DNA of 64,000 bases from Dimorphilus gyrociliatus (Eukaryota > Annelida > Polychaeta > Dinophilidae), in the NCBI GenBank assembly GCA_904063045.1, contig CAJFCJ010000010.1, forward strand, positions 248,001 through 312,000, written 5' to 3'. The position numbers and the translations under genes are program-made. The notes below the pieces were generated by a model, which searched no databases, had not been told where the DNA came from, and saw only the letters and a program-made list of their open reading frames with translations. The stretch's first letter is position 1. Each line of letters begins with the position of its first letter. Below are positions 1 through 11,524 of the stretch, piece after piece.

Positions 1-2883
1 TTACTAGCACTTTTTCTGTAGCCGCAATTGCACAAATTGCATCATCGGTCGGCTGTAAAGATTTTACTGTTTTAGGAATATTAAACTATTTCATAAAATC
101 CTATGAGCAATTAGCTTCCTTAGTGATAATTTGGGCGTGTTATTATAATATTTCTAATGCTATAAAATTGTAAGTTAAACACAAAAAAAAGCACTGTTGA
201 TTAATTTACCCTTTTAGCATTCTAAAATAAAAGGTTATAAGGATAAATCAAATTAAAAATAATCTTCAAGAAAGCTACTTACTTTATAGGCCTTATTGAA
301 ATCAACATCATCACCACCAGCTCCGGAAGGCACATCGTCCGCGTGGAAAAGTCTAAAATAATTTTCATAGATATTTTTTAATTAATAAGAAATTGTTTGA
401 AATGAAAAGTACCTTTCCACCCCTGCTTTACGATTGGAAACTTGAACATCTAAAGTAATTACTTTCTTAGGATTCTTAAATTGCCATGTATAGAATGCTT
501 CTCTACACGCAGCAATTATATGAGATTTTGTCATTGTTAAATAGATCGGTTGAAGGTCTAGGTATTTTGAATCCAAAGGTGTTCCAATTGCGTTGCAGAG
601 TACCAATACGTACTAATTTAAAAAATCAATTTAATAAGAACAAAAAGAATATTTCGTAAATTAGAACAAAATAATGTGTTCATATTTATATATTCTGACA
701 AAAATAAAGCATTGTTCGATTTTCAGTAGTGTCTTGAATTTGAGATAATTTATGCATTAAACTTGTTTAATTTTAAGATAACCTCTAAAAAATATTTTGG
801 AAAAGTGATAAAAAAAAGAAAGGCAATTTCAATAACAGTATAACAAGAGTTTTAAACAGTGCCCCAGAGATAGTAGATTACAAAAATCACTTATATAAGC
901 ACTCATTGCATACCCTGAATTCTGGTGTTACAAAATCCGGAAACTAAATATTTATCATGCCGCCAAGCAATTAGTGAAGTCATTTATATTGTTTTTTGAA
1001 TATTTTTTTGTAAATACTTTTTTCCTTATCACCATTAGTAAAAAAAACTATAAAACAACCATACCTGAGTATTTGAATCCTCAGCTCTAGTTGCCAAACA
1101 GCAATAATCTCCGCATGCAGTTATCTTTATGAGATTTTTTACGTATTTCAAATATCGCTAAAAAAACGAATTCCACAAGTATTAAGACTCATAATATTTA
1201 ATATATATATATATTTGAAAACAAACCTCATTGTTTTTACAATCCCAAAAAACGACACATTGTTCGTTCCTATCAGATCTCATGTAGGAATAAACAACGG
1301 TGTTTGTACAATAGGCCCACTAAAATGAAATGAATAAAAATGAGGTTGAAGTGATTTAATAATTTACTATTTACTTTGTAATCAGGTCTGATATTGGCAA
1401 AGTAAAGAAATGAATCAACAGCCAAAATTATTCTAAGACTCCCTCCTTCCCAGGAACAGCTGTAGATTTTTTTACCAGGGACCTTCAACGTTCTTAGATG
1501 CTATAAGCATACAAAGATTTAAAATGAAAATATGACATATTTGTATGTTTGTTATTTACCTCGCCAAAAGGAGTGTAAAATTGAACAACATTTATGGTTT
1601 TTTCCTCTCCTTGCTGTTGAAGACCGCAAATGGCCAAAGTGTCTCCAGAATGATTCCAGCTACATTGGCAGATTGTTATTCCAGAATCAACAAGAACTGG
1701 AGCTGTAATAATTCCACTTTTACTCAAAAATATGGTATATATACTAGTAATATAACATACCATCATCAACTTCATTTCTCATGATTTGGCAACGACCGTT
1801 CCTGAATGCTATAGCCAATGATGGACAATTTGTTTCTATATAACCATGATTTCCATTATACCAATCCATGCTAACTATATCGGATGAACCAGTATCTTGC
1901 AAACAATAGATATCAACTTGACTCTAATAAACAAAGAGAAAATAATTTGAATTTATTCTGTTATTATGAAGTCAATATGTATAAAACTTACTATTGGGTT
2001 ACCCATTGAATCGTAACTATGAATTTCACCATTGTTCATTGCGAACAAAAGCATTTTACCATCAGGTGACCACTAGAATGGGAGAAAAGCAACGTTTCCT
2101 TTTAAAATTACAAAATAATATTATTCTAATTAATTACTTCAACTCCATTTAAACGAGAATTTTTCAATTCCTTTCCCCAAATACGACTTCCATCAACCGA
2201 ACCAACAATTACAGCTCCATCTTCATATACAATGCATATTTTCTGACCATCGGCATTCCATTTCATGCCTCTGACAACTGATTTATTTCTGTTATTGATC
2301 ATTTCTTCATACCAAGATCCCTTATAAAACATCCACACAATGATTAGACCTTGTTGATCAGATGTCGTTAGTCTATGGAAATGCTCATTCCATGTTATCA
2401 CTTGAACAGCGCCTTAAGTAAGAAAAAAATAAAGTAAACATAGTATCCAATCAAAAAGAAATCAATAATATATTTTTTCTGTTAAAGATATATTTCTTAA
2501 AGTTACTTAATTAACTCACCAGAGTGGCCTTCTAACGGTTGGTTCATAGTCAAATTACTTTGAGCAGCCAATCCTTTGACTTTAGAGTCTAGTGACAATT
2601 TTTTGGAGTTATTTAAAAAATTTTCAACTTTAATTTTTTAAAAACTGACCTGAAACATTAGTTTCTAATTTTAAAACTTTTAAAAGTCCATCCTCTCCAC
2701 CACATGCGATATAACCAAATTCTTTGTTCCAAGATGTACATCTTAGCTTTACGTTTTGAGGAATAGCAATCTAACGAATAAAAAGAATATAAGAAAAACA
2801 GCAATAAAACTATTAAAACTATGCAAATAAACATTTTGGGTATGTTTTTATGTAATTACCTTTTTGCTCAAATAAATAAACAT
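1..2883 (-). CDS. WDR35: WDR35/IFT121, intraflagellar transport WD-repeat protein (5' part, gene runs off window)
   Basis: Subunit of the intraflagellar transport A complex, which carries retrograde cargo and membrane proteins in cilia. The first exon (2860-2883) encodes MFIYLSKK. Exons at 2650-2770 and 2520-2588 follow in phase and encode WD-repeat segments such as [15 protein letters not shown] and LEGHSG. The next exons (about 2140-2412) carry the family-typical [19 protein letters not shown] and SWNADGQ-like/[18 protein letters not shown] stretches. Reading left, further exons reach the DDVPSG segment (about 300-350) and [15 protein letters not shown] at the edge. The window therefore holds roughly the N-terminal beta-propeller half; the C-terminal TPR region is outside. 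Short introns split nearly every blade. It is divergently paired with RPL30. Family identity is very secure; individual splice sites left of 1900 were not all checked. Confidence 0.95.
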
Positions 2884-3253
2884 CTTAAATTCGGAAATAA
2901 AGAAAGATCACCGTAATTTAAAAAAGTTATAGAAATTTTAATATTAAAAGAATATTCGGAGCGCCATAGCAAAACTATTTGGTAGGAAGTGTTTTGCGAT
3001 AATCTCGAAATGTCTCGCTACTATGTTAGAACAAAGGTTATTGGCTATATTTTTTCTCTGAAATCGTATTGGTTGATTTCAACCACGTGATCTTCCTTTC
3101 GTCTCGTGTGCTTGAAGAGGAAGGTACGTCGATAATATTTTGCGCAATTATCATCGATATAATCATAAATAACTTCTCAAATTACCTGTAAAAAGATATA
3201 TAAACTAATGTTTACTAATATTTCAGTTAATTCAATCACGATAAATCGCAAAA
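2884..3253. promoter_or_regulatory. Shared WDR35/RPL30 promoter with TOP-like start and leader intron
   Basis: This 370-bp gap separates two divergent start codons. On the plus strand there is an inverted CCAAT (ATTGG, 3069-3073), a CACGTG E-box (3084-3089), and a pyrimidine run TCTTCCTTTC (3091-3100) resembling the 5'-terminal oligopyrimidine start typical of ribosomal-protein mRNAs. A leader exon probably ends at 3123 (GAGGAAG before GTACGT). A leader intron 3124-3226 ends in TTTCAG, so the RPL30 start codon lies in the second exon. The transcription start itself is inferred. Confidence 0.6.
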
Positions 3254-3971
3254 ATGGTCGCTACCAAGAAACCGGTAAGATACTAAAATGTAGCACGTGT
3301 CTCATTATATAGCTATAAATATAAATTTTACAGAAAAAGTCCATGGAAAGTATCAATGCAAGACTTGCGTTGGTAATGAAGAGTGGCAAATTTGTTTTGG
3401 GTTATAAGCAAACTTTGAAAACCTTACGTCAAGGAAAAGCCAAGCTCGTTATTATTGCTAATAACACGCCATCTTTGAGGTAATATTCCATTTTTTTATT
3501 AACAAAATTCAATGACTTCGGAGTCGTTTGACCAAGATGAAGTCGCTTGTAATAATACAAGTGATTTTTTCTAAAAGATGAAGTCATACTAGCCTATAAG
3601 AAGGAATTTATATCATATGAAAATTTCACAGGTGATTTATTTGGAGTTCTTTTAAAATTAAAGATCAAGGGTAGAATGATGTTTAAATGTTTCAGATTTG
3701 TCTTAGCTAATTATGCAGATGAATTTTACTGATCAAATAATCATTTTGCCTTTAATTTACGTCAATCGACATTGTTGATAAAAACGCTTTTTGCAGAAAA
3801 AGTGAAATTGAATATTATGCTATGTTGGCCAAGACTGGTGTCCACCACTACAACGGATCCAACATTGAGTTGGGAACTGCTTGCGGTAAATACTTCCGCG
3901 TGTGCACGATGAGCATCACCGATCCAGGAGATTCCGATATCATCCGTACTTTGCCTTCTGAAAATCAATAA
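3254..3971 (+). CDS. RPL30: Ribosomal protein eL30 (RPL30)
   Basis: Component of the large cytosolic ribosomal subunit; the family belongs to the L7Ae/kink-turn RNA-binding fold. Coding exons 3254-3274, 3334-3479 and 3797-3971 join in phase. The protein starts [18 protein letters not shown], then [33 protein letters not shown] and [11 protein letters not shown], and ends [16 protein letters not shown]. Its length is about 114 residues, the usual size. The stop codon (3969-3971) overlaps an AATAAA at 3967-3972. The 317-nt second intron contains a neat CTTGTA/TACAAG hairpin but no snoRNA I could define. Confidence 0.98.
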
Positions 3972-3980
3972 ATTTATTGA
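3965..3980. terminator. Palindromic bidirectional poly(A) signal
   Basis: TCAATAAATTTATTGA is a perfect 16-bp palindrome. It places AATAAA on the plus strand (3967-3972), overlapping the RPL30 stop codon, and AATAAA on the minus strand (3978-3973), 37 nt past the TRPV-type channel stop. The two convergent genes have only 43 bp between stop codons, so one element probably serves both mRNAs. Use of either signal is inferred. Confidence 0.6.
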
Positions 3981-4014
3981 ATACAAATCAGCAAAGTAAA
4001 AGTGAAAAATTAAC

Positions 4015-6157
4015 TCAGTCTTCGTAGAAATTTTTCTCAATAACATCCAAATAAACCTTATTTCCTGATCTTGTAAAAACTTCAGCTACTTTTAATCGAC
4101 GGAACTTTTCGGTTATTCTTCTATTCATTATCTTTGTGAAAATTTTATTTATCAGTGTTGAGCAAGTCTTTTGCACAACTCTCCAGAATTTCGTATTTAC
4201 CCTTAAAAATTTGTTAACATTAATTTCCAAGCTGATGTTAAACAATTATTTTACCTCTCTTGTAAATGTAATACAATAGCAAGCTTCTCAAGTTTTAGTA
4301 TAGACTCTTTACTCTGTTCAATAGTTTCTAGACGTCTTGTCATTATCGCAACCATCAAATTGATCATGACTACTCCAATTGTCATAACGCAAATCATATA
4401 TAGCATTACAGAAAGTGTGGGCATGGCAGATTTTCGGAAATAAATGTCATATGGAGCCATCACTGTCAACATTAATAAATACGTTTCATAAAGACTGCCG
4501 AGGAAGGAATCAAACATAGGCAGCTTGCAGGAATCGCTTGTTGAGTTATTCTGACCACCAGAACAATTTGTATCCTGATGTTGTAATATAAAGAATGAAA
4601 CAGCGAAACCAAAATATATCATAAAAGCCATAAACAAGAAAATGAACGTACTATAAAGCATTTTCTGAAATAGGACAATTGAGTGTCCCATGCCATCTAG
4701 TAGTTGCAAGAAAAATAATAAAGATAGAGCTGCGCAAAGACCGTTCAGAACATAAAGAAATCTACCAAAATTTTGGCATATTCCCACTTGTATCATACTA
4801 TTGAAAACAATTAATAAGCTTGTCGTCGCGAATATTAGTTGAAAGATTCTATGGGGGAATATAAACGTTACAGGAACTTTACCTTTCCAATAGTTTTTCA
4901 ACGTATGTAGTAGTTGTCTTATGTTATCTTTACTATGAAGAATTTCGGGTATGACAATGCAGAGAGAAAAACAAAAGATAAGCGTCAAAGCAAAAGAATT
5001 ATCTTTCCCCTTTCCGTAAAATGAGAGTAATTGCATATAATAACAACAAACAAAGATTAGCCAAAATACCACAAAGAAAACGATTGTCCTCATAAATTGT
5101 TGTATCTTTCTCTCCGACCAAGTTCGGAAAGGTTCCCTAGATAAAATATGAATGATCAATTGAAACTTACCACTTACAAAAGATTTAATGCAAACGTACG
5201 TTAATAATAATCCACATTTATTTGCTCTCACTATTTGAATTTCATTCATTTCGGTAAGATAATAGAGAAGTGATTTATGAGGTTTTGACTCTTCCGACTC
5301 ATAATCAGTTACATCATAGCGTGTTATATTAATAACACCGCAACGTGAGATAACCCACCTGTAAATGTTTTCCGTATTGATAATTGTGCGAGTCATTTCT
5401 GTTAGGCCTAGTGATGCAGATAATTCAACAGGATTTAAATCGGACTTATTTCTCCGAGATAATAATTCTTTGATTAGATCTATGCTTTGATTTAGCAAAT
5501 ATCTATACATTAAAATCGCTCTATCGGGCATATCATTTGACAAAAGAACCAAATTATGAATAATGTTGTTTCCTTTCGAATCGGCTTCGTTATACTGCGC
5601 ACCATGGTATAAAATTAACTCTATTAGATCTGTAATTAAATGTCTAGACTTGTTATTTTTTTTTTTTAAAAAAATAATGAAAATGAAAAAGTATAAGCAG
5701 TCAGAAGTTAATCACCTGTGTCACCGGTTGAAAAAGCTAAGAATAGTGGCTTCTCAAATTTCTCTCCAACTTGTGAATAAGAAGTTACAGCTCTTAAATT
5801 TTCAAAACTATGATTCTCCGGTAAGAGAATTTTACGATCCGACTGTGATAAAAGATTTTCAATTCTTGTCAAATAAAGATATTCAGGCAGAGTTCGAGAT
5901 AAAGCGGGATATTTATATTCAATATCAGCGTTCAAAACAAAATTCTTAAGATTTCTATCTTCAATCTCCTCTAGCAATTGTCTTACAACAGAAAACAAAT
6001 TTCGAGCTATAGCAGTATGAAAGGGTGTTACTAATAGTTTACTTGTTGAAGTTCCAGTATTAAAAACATGTTTAAAATATAAAAGAGACGTTTTAATTTG
6101 AAGATCGCCTTTAGAATTTAAAGTCAATGACACACCTCCAGGTGTGCTTTCATCCAT
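4015..6157 (-). CDS. TRPV-type cation channel with N-terminal ankyrin region
   Basis: Six-transmembrane TRP channel of the plasma membrane. The first exon in the window (6157 to about 5711) starts MDESTPGGVSL and carries ankyrin-like helices. The next exon starts at 5629 with DLIELILYHGAQYNEADSKG, a TRPV-like ankyrin repeat. The large exon region to 4251 encodes the remaining repeats and the membrane part, with hydrophobic helices such as TIVFFVVFWLIFVCC and FIFLFMAFMIYFGFAVSFF. A pore-region segment FLGSLYETYLLMLTVMAPYD follows, then the last helix VVMINLMVAIMTRRL. The final exon (4231-4015) ends KNFYED. A 63-nt in-frame intron probably lies at 5137-5199. The pore does not read like any vertebrate TRPV selectivity filter I know, so the subfamily is open. 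A TTATTTCAG acceptor just upstream of the ATG hints at a 5' leader exon. Confidence 0.85.
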
Positions 6158-6342
6158 TTCTTTTACTGAAATAAAACTAGATTATTTCTATGGAGATTTT
6201 TCCTATAAGATAAGGGTGTTAATGTAAAACTTCTAGAAGTTACGTGAATAATGACAAGACTAATAGCCGAAGATAAAGCTTTATAAATTATTTATTTATT
6301 AAGTAGTTTAATGCATTCATCAACAAAAATACATAGTATAAA

Positions 6343-8444
6343 TTATGCAGATAAATCCAAATTAGTTCCTAATATCACTTTGTCATGTTTACCCGTTAAA
6401 ACTTCCAGATGAGTATCTTCAGGAAGACCTAAGGTTAAAAAGAAGAAACAATTAAAATATCCTATTAGTCATCAAAAAGAGTTTTTAATAAAAACGATAC
6501 TCGATTTTATTAATTATTAATATAATTATATAAATATAACAATTTAAAATAACCGGTGTGTAGGGCTATAAAGCCCCGTGTTGCTTTATTGTTTAATGCC
6601 ATAGCCGTGTGAGGGTCAAGGGTATGGCAGAAATCCAATATTCTAGCCAACTTTGTCGGAATAACAAATTGGAAGTCTGACTGAGTTTGGTGACATGTTC
6701 CTCTGTAAAAGAAAGAGAGAGATGGTGAGAAAATCATTTGGAATGTATTTGTTTACCTTATAGTAATCAATATTCTTTTAAGATCATCGTTTTTGTTTGG
6801 ATCGATTAACTTATGCATGGATCTGACGTTATCTGCCCATTGAAAAGTTTCGGTATTTACGAGGAGTAGAGGCTGAGTAACCTTCGAGTATAGATCATTG
6901 TCCAAGGGAGCCATCCAACTATCTAGACCAACGCCAACTCTGTTTAATATAAAAATCATATGGTGAAAATTAATATTATATTTCATCAGATTTTCGTGAA
7001 AGTTTATGTTAAACAAACTTGAATCGTTTGTCCTTGGCCAAAGCTGAGACAACTGTTGCACCACCAAAAGAATGGCCAACAACTGATACTCGATTTAAAT
7101 CGAGTAGTCCCTTAAATTGAGCCATATTAAAACTACCCAAATAATTCTTTTCGCATTCGCCACTGTTAACTCGTGTGAGAACATCTAAAACTTTTGAGCA
7201 TTCGTCCGCCCTTGTATGAACTTGAGGATTTCTTAGGTCGTAATTTAATTCATCTTTTTGTCTTTCATATAGTATCCATTTTTCTTGGAGGGCATTATGA
7301 GATTTTAAAAATAATAAGTCATTGAGGTCAAGGGTTTCTATAGATTCGGAATGAAATGGAGATTTGAAACAGCACGTCATCGAAGCGGATCCATCTTTAT
7401 GCTCAATAGCGGCAACAAGATATCCACAAGAAGCAAAATCTGTACATATTGTAGTATAAGTTGTTCGATTACCCCCGAGACCGTGAGAAAAGACAATAAC
7501 TGGATGCTTTTTATCCTTACGAGGAGGTGCTTGCCAAAGAGCAGGAACGTATACGTCACCTAAAATATTATTATATGAAGCTAGTGTAAATGAGAAAATA
7601 TGAAGAAATTATATATAATAGTCAATAAATCTATTCACTCTTTCTATTTAATCCACTCAATCCCTTATCATTAACCCTATTTCACTTATCAAAAGTCAGC
7701 AAAAAAAGTGTACAAATATCAAAAATAATCAAACTTTTGACCTTATTTATACAATTATTTATAAGTCGATTATAAAATATGATAATCCTAGTTTACATTT
7801 GTTTGTTGACAAAATTGATGCATTATCATAAAGATACGTATTTTTTTATATACAAGGAAACTATTGCGTACTTTTTAAGTAGTAATTAAGAACGTAATTG
7901 GAAATTTTCGATTGAATAATAGAGATTAACAGGCGAGGCCTTGCGAAATCAAATAAATTGATTTTCAATCCATTCAATAAAAAAAATTACCTCCTAGCCA
8001 ATTTAGAAGATTACCCAGTATTTTCACATAGCGTCTAAAATACACGTATCCATAGCAATATTGCTTTCTTGGTAACCAAAGGGGCCATTGTTCTTTTCTT
8101 GACTATGAATTATTTTGGTTTTTTTTTTTTTTGAAGAAAAAAGATGTTGTTAAGCTATTTATTTTATTTAATTAAAAGTAAACAAATCAATAAAAAGTTA
8201 CCATGACATCGGTCACTTCTGTTGGATAAAAAAGTCTTATAAATGGATCTTTTGCAGGATTTCCAAACATAACATCAGCAAGCCCCACTGAGTATTTACC
8301 ACTCCCTTGTGGCAGGTGTCTTCTTTTTCTCCCATTATTATTTGTCCATGTGAGATAGTTACTGACACTGTTAATACGATTAGATAACAATTTTCTCACG
8401 TCGGGTAGAAAGTTCAGTATATTAGTTACGCAAAGAAGATCCAT
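6343..8444 (-). CDS. Platelet-activating factor acetylhydrolase (PLA2G7/PAFAH2 family)
   Basis: Serine lipase that removes the short or oxidised sn-2 acyl group of platelet-activating factor and oxidised phospholipids. Exon 1 (8202-8444) starts MDLLCVTNILNFLPDVRK and contains GSGKYSVGLADVMFG and FIRLFYPTE. The next exon (from about 8100) encodes EQWPLWLPRKQYCYGY. A further exon contains HPVIVFSHGLGGNRTTY and the nucleophile elbow VVGHSFGGA (Ser). Later exons give GLDSWMAPL (catalytic Asp region) and GTCHQTQSDF (catalytic His). The last exon ends GTNLDLSA. All three catalytic residues are present. No clear signal peptide is seen, which favours the intracellular PAFAH2-like form, though the N-terminus is mildly hydrophobic. 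AATAAA on the minus strand lies near 6293-6300. Confidence 0.92.
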
Positions 8445-9665
8445 GGCACAAGTAAAATATCAACCTAGACTTACTGTCTTAATACTACACCTATTCACAC
8501 GGCTTAATACCATAGGCCTCTAATGTGTCATTTCTTTATATATATATAAATGAATAGGCCAAAGAGTAGGCCTAGAGTATGAACAGCGGCCCTGCCGCCA
8601 CTCCCCATCTAGGATTTTAGAATAAGTGTTAAATAGATAGAAAAGGACTGCTGCATATATATTTTTCAATTTTAAATCCATTAATTTTTATTTATGTATT
8701 GTAATATAAATAGAATATTCAATACTTAATTAGCCCATATCTAACTACTTTGTTCCATTATCATGTGCTCTTTTGTTTCAGTTAAATATATCTACATATG
8801 TATATATATATATATATATGTAGATATTAGTATATATATGCAAAGTATAAACATTTATAAATTAATCTATACAAATAATATAAACGTATTCCGTATCACA
8901 ACTCCCTCAGCCTTTTCTCCGCCCACCTTAAACCAGTCATTATTTCACTTTTTTTTTCTCAACGATCAATTTAAGCTCCTCCCTTATTTTCCCTTCTTTT
9001 TTTTCAACGCCCTCCCTGAGACTTTACTTTGTTTGTTCTATTAATTATCTTCCATTCATTAATTTATCGTCTAGGTCATAAACAAGTCCAGGACACAAGA
9101 TCAGCATTTATCTACTTTATTATTAAAAAAAATAAAAGAGTCCATTATTCGCTAATTATAGTTATTGTTTCTTCTAAATGTTATATTTTATAAACAGAGT
9201 TTCTATGCTGGAACAAGGAAAGTAGACTCAAATTTAAGAGAAATCAAAACAGTCCAAGTAGATTATCATAAACCAAAATATATACAAAAGAGGATAGTAA
9301 GTTAATAGAAGTAGGTTAAGGAGTGATGCTATTAGGTTCATTGAACTAGTTAACAAATCGGTACGGATATGTGTAATACCTAAAATATTTGTTTAAAAAA
9401 CGTAGGTTGATGGTGACTATCAGATCAGGTCTATATCTTGGAGATAATCGTTTCATACTTATCGACCCTGATCAGGTAATTATCGTGCTATTATCGTTTT
9501 GTTCAAGGCTAATGTTTATCAAAGAATAAGCACTGATTACTGATATAATTCGATAAATTTTCCATTGCTGTAGCCCTATACCGTCATCTGTAGACAAACC
9601 CATTGAATTTTGCATTAAAAGTCAATAAAGTACGCTCGCATTTTATACACGTGGCTATTTCGAGA
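8445..9665. other. Gene-free divergent spacer between PAF-AH and JmjC genes
   Basis: No coding exon could be supported here. It holds a TA run at about 8801-8820, a C/T-rich stretch (about 8895-9055), and a cluster of GATA-type TTATC motifs between about 9437 and 9525. Putative promoters for both flanking genes must lie here, but no TATA box or start site is clear. Confidence 0.5.
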
Positions 9666-11359
9666 ATGAAACCACAACTAGTAGTTCTTGTATTATTTCT
9701 TAGCTCCGCCGAAATGCGATTTCGGAAAGATCTAAGTATGGATTCGTCTTTCCCGCCCGACATAATACCTCAAACGCCCGGAAGTGTTATTCCAACGGGA
9801 CATTTACGGCCAATCGGTAAGATTCAATTTAATAAATAGTAATAAGAAAAGTCGTCTAGTTTCATTGTAGCACTCTAATAATGTTTGTTAATATTTCTTT
9901 TGTAACTCTTCTATAGGTTGGCAAAGAAGGCCTGAAGCACCCTTAAAAGAAAGAGTAGATTTTCCAAGTCCGAGAGAATTTTACAATGAATATGTCACAA
10001 AAAATATTCCAGTAGTCTTTAGACAAGCAATGAAAGATGCTCCTGCCATTACAAAATGGGAAAGTGATGACTATCTTAAGAAAGAGTAAGTTAATTCTTT
10101 CATCATCCAAAAAAAGTACTTTTATTTATCTTTCTAATTAGATATGGAAATCTATTGGTTCACGTAACAGTTAAGAAGGAACGAGCAAAGCAAATGGATA
10201 ACAAGAAAGTTACTTTTAGACAATTTCTCAAAGAATACCAATACGAAGATTGGTATTTGAGCAATATTGTACCGCAAATGATGACTTTAGACTTGACAGT
10301 AATGATAAAATACTTTATACAACTACAACATATCAATTTCTTTTTAATTTTGCAATCGTTTGCAATAGCTACCGAAGATAATGAGATGCGGATTTACAAA
10401 GTATCTTTTGGAAAGTGGATTATGGATGAGTTCTGGTGGAACATCTTCTCTCATTCACTCTCATGCCGATCATAATCTTCATTGCTTACTCGCTGGAAGA
10501 AAAGACTTTACAGTAATTGAAGAAAAATACAAAGAAATGTTACAATACGTCAATAAAGTAGATAATGAACAAATTTTTTCAAATTATATATAATTAGTAA
10601 TAATTCTAATACTGTTTGCTTGAAATAGGAACCTCATCACGGCGCTGGCTATTCAAATTTGGACGTAGACATGATAAACATGTTTAAAAATAAGGATATT
10701 AAGAAAGTTCCTTGGACATGGGCAACTCTCAGGGCAGGAGATTGCGTATTTATACCTGCTCGTTATATTCATCAAGTTCGTTCGTGGGGCAGAAGTATTT
10801 CTTCTACGATCTTATTCTCTCCTACACCGACATTATCATTTTCCGATTGTAATAGAGTCGAATTATCTGACGAGGTTCTCCTAAGCGATGCAACTTTTAT
10901 GTGGACCTATATCAACGGAGATAGGGTATATATAATTGACATTTGTATGCTTTATATCCTAATATAAATGTTTCATGTTATTTTCTTAGCAATTGAGTAA
11001 TTCAAAGTTAAATGCTGCAAGTTTAAGGCATCATTTAATAGTTTTAATGCGAGAACGTGGACAGCTAAAAAAATCAATTTTTGATGATTTTTTTAAAGAA
11101 GTTATGAAGCAGGTATTTTATATACACACACATATATATATATATATCTATATACTTTTGCGACATCTAGCGTATATTTTTATATTTAATACAATAGTCC
11201 AAACGTCAAGAGATATCTACAAGTGAAGTATGGAAGTTGCTAAAACCGGGAAAAAGAAAATCGATTCCCAGAAGTGAAATTGAAGCACTATCCGACGAGG
11301 ATTTAACGAAAGTTGCTGATATTTTAAATGTTCTAGATATTAAAAAAGATGAACTTTAA
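9666..11359 (+). CDS. JmjC/cupin_8 oxygenase-like protein with signal peptide and KDEL
   Basis: Seven exons (9666-9816, 9917-10085, 10142-10298, 10369-10557, 10629-10925, 10990-11112, 11198-11359) join in phase to 415 residues. The start at 9666 gives a signal peptide, MKPQLVVLVLFLSSAEM; an in-frame upstream ATG at 9603 would bury it. The JmjC core has GLWMSSGGTSSLIHSHADHN, where H191 and D193 fit the HxD iron ligands, and GDCVFIPARYIHQVRSWG, where H270 fits the distal ligand. WTWATLRAGD is typical of the family. The last four residues are KDEL, the lumenal ER-retrieval signal. Together these say an Fe(II)/2-oxoglutarate-type oxygenase of the ER lumen. The substrate is unknown. It is neither clearly JMJD8 nor JMJD7. 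The TGF-beta gene starts 165 bp downstream on the same strand. Confidence 0.88.
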
Positions 11360-11524
11360 AGAAATATGAAAAATTTAAATGTTTCCATATTTTTCGTGTT
11401 TAGTGAATAATAATGTTATCTATTTGCTACTTTTAAAAAAAAAAGAAACATTTGGTGAACATATGAAAAAGTTTAATGGTAATCTAGAAATGGTCGCACA
11501 TAGATAACGCACGAACGTTTAAAA

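Noticed and set aside
3480-3796. C/D box snoRNA in the second RPL30 intron
   Set aside because: There are ATGATGT and CTGA matches, but no terminal stem and poor box C; the hairpin at about 3550 does not complete an H/ACA fold.
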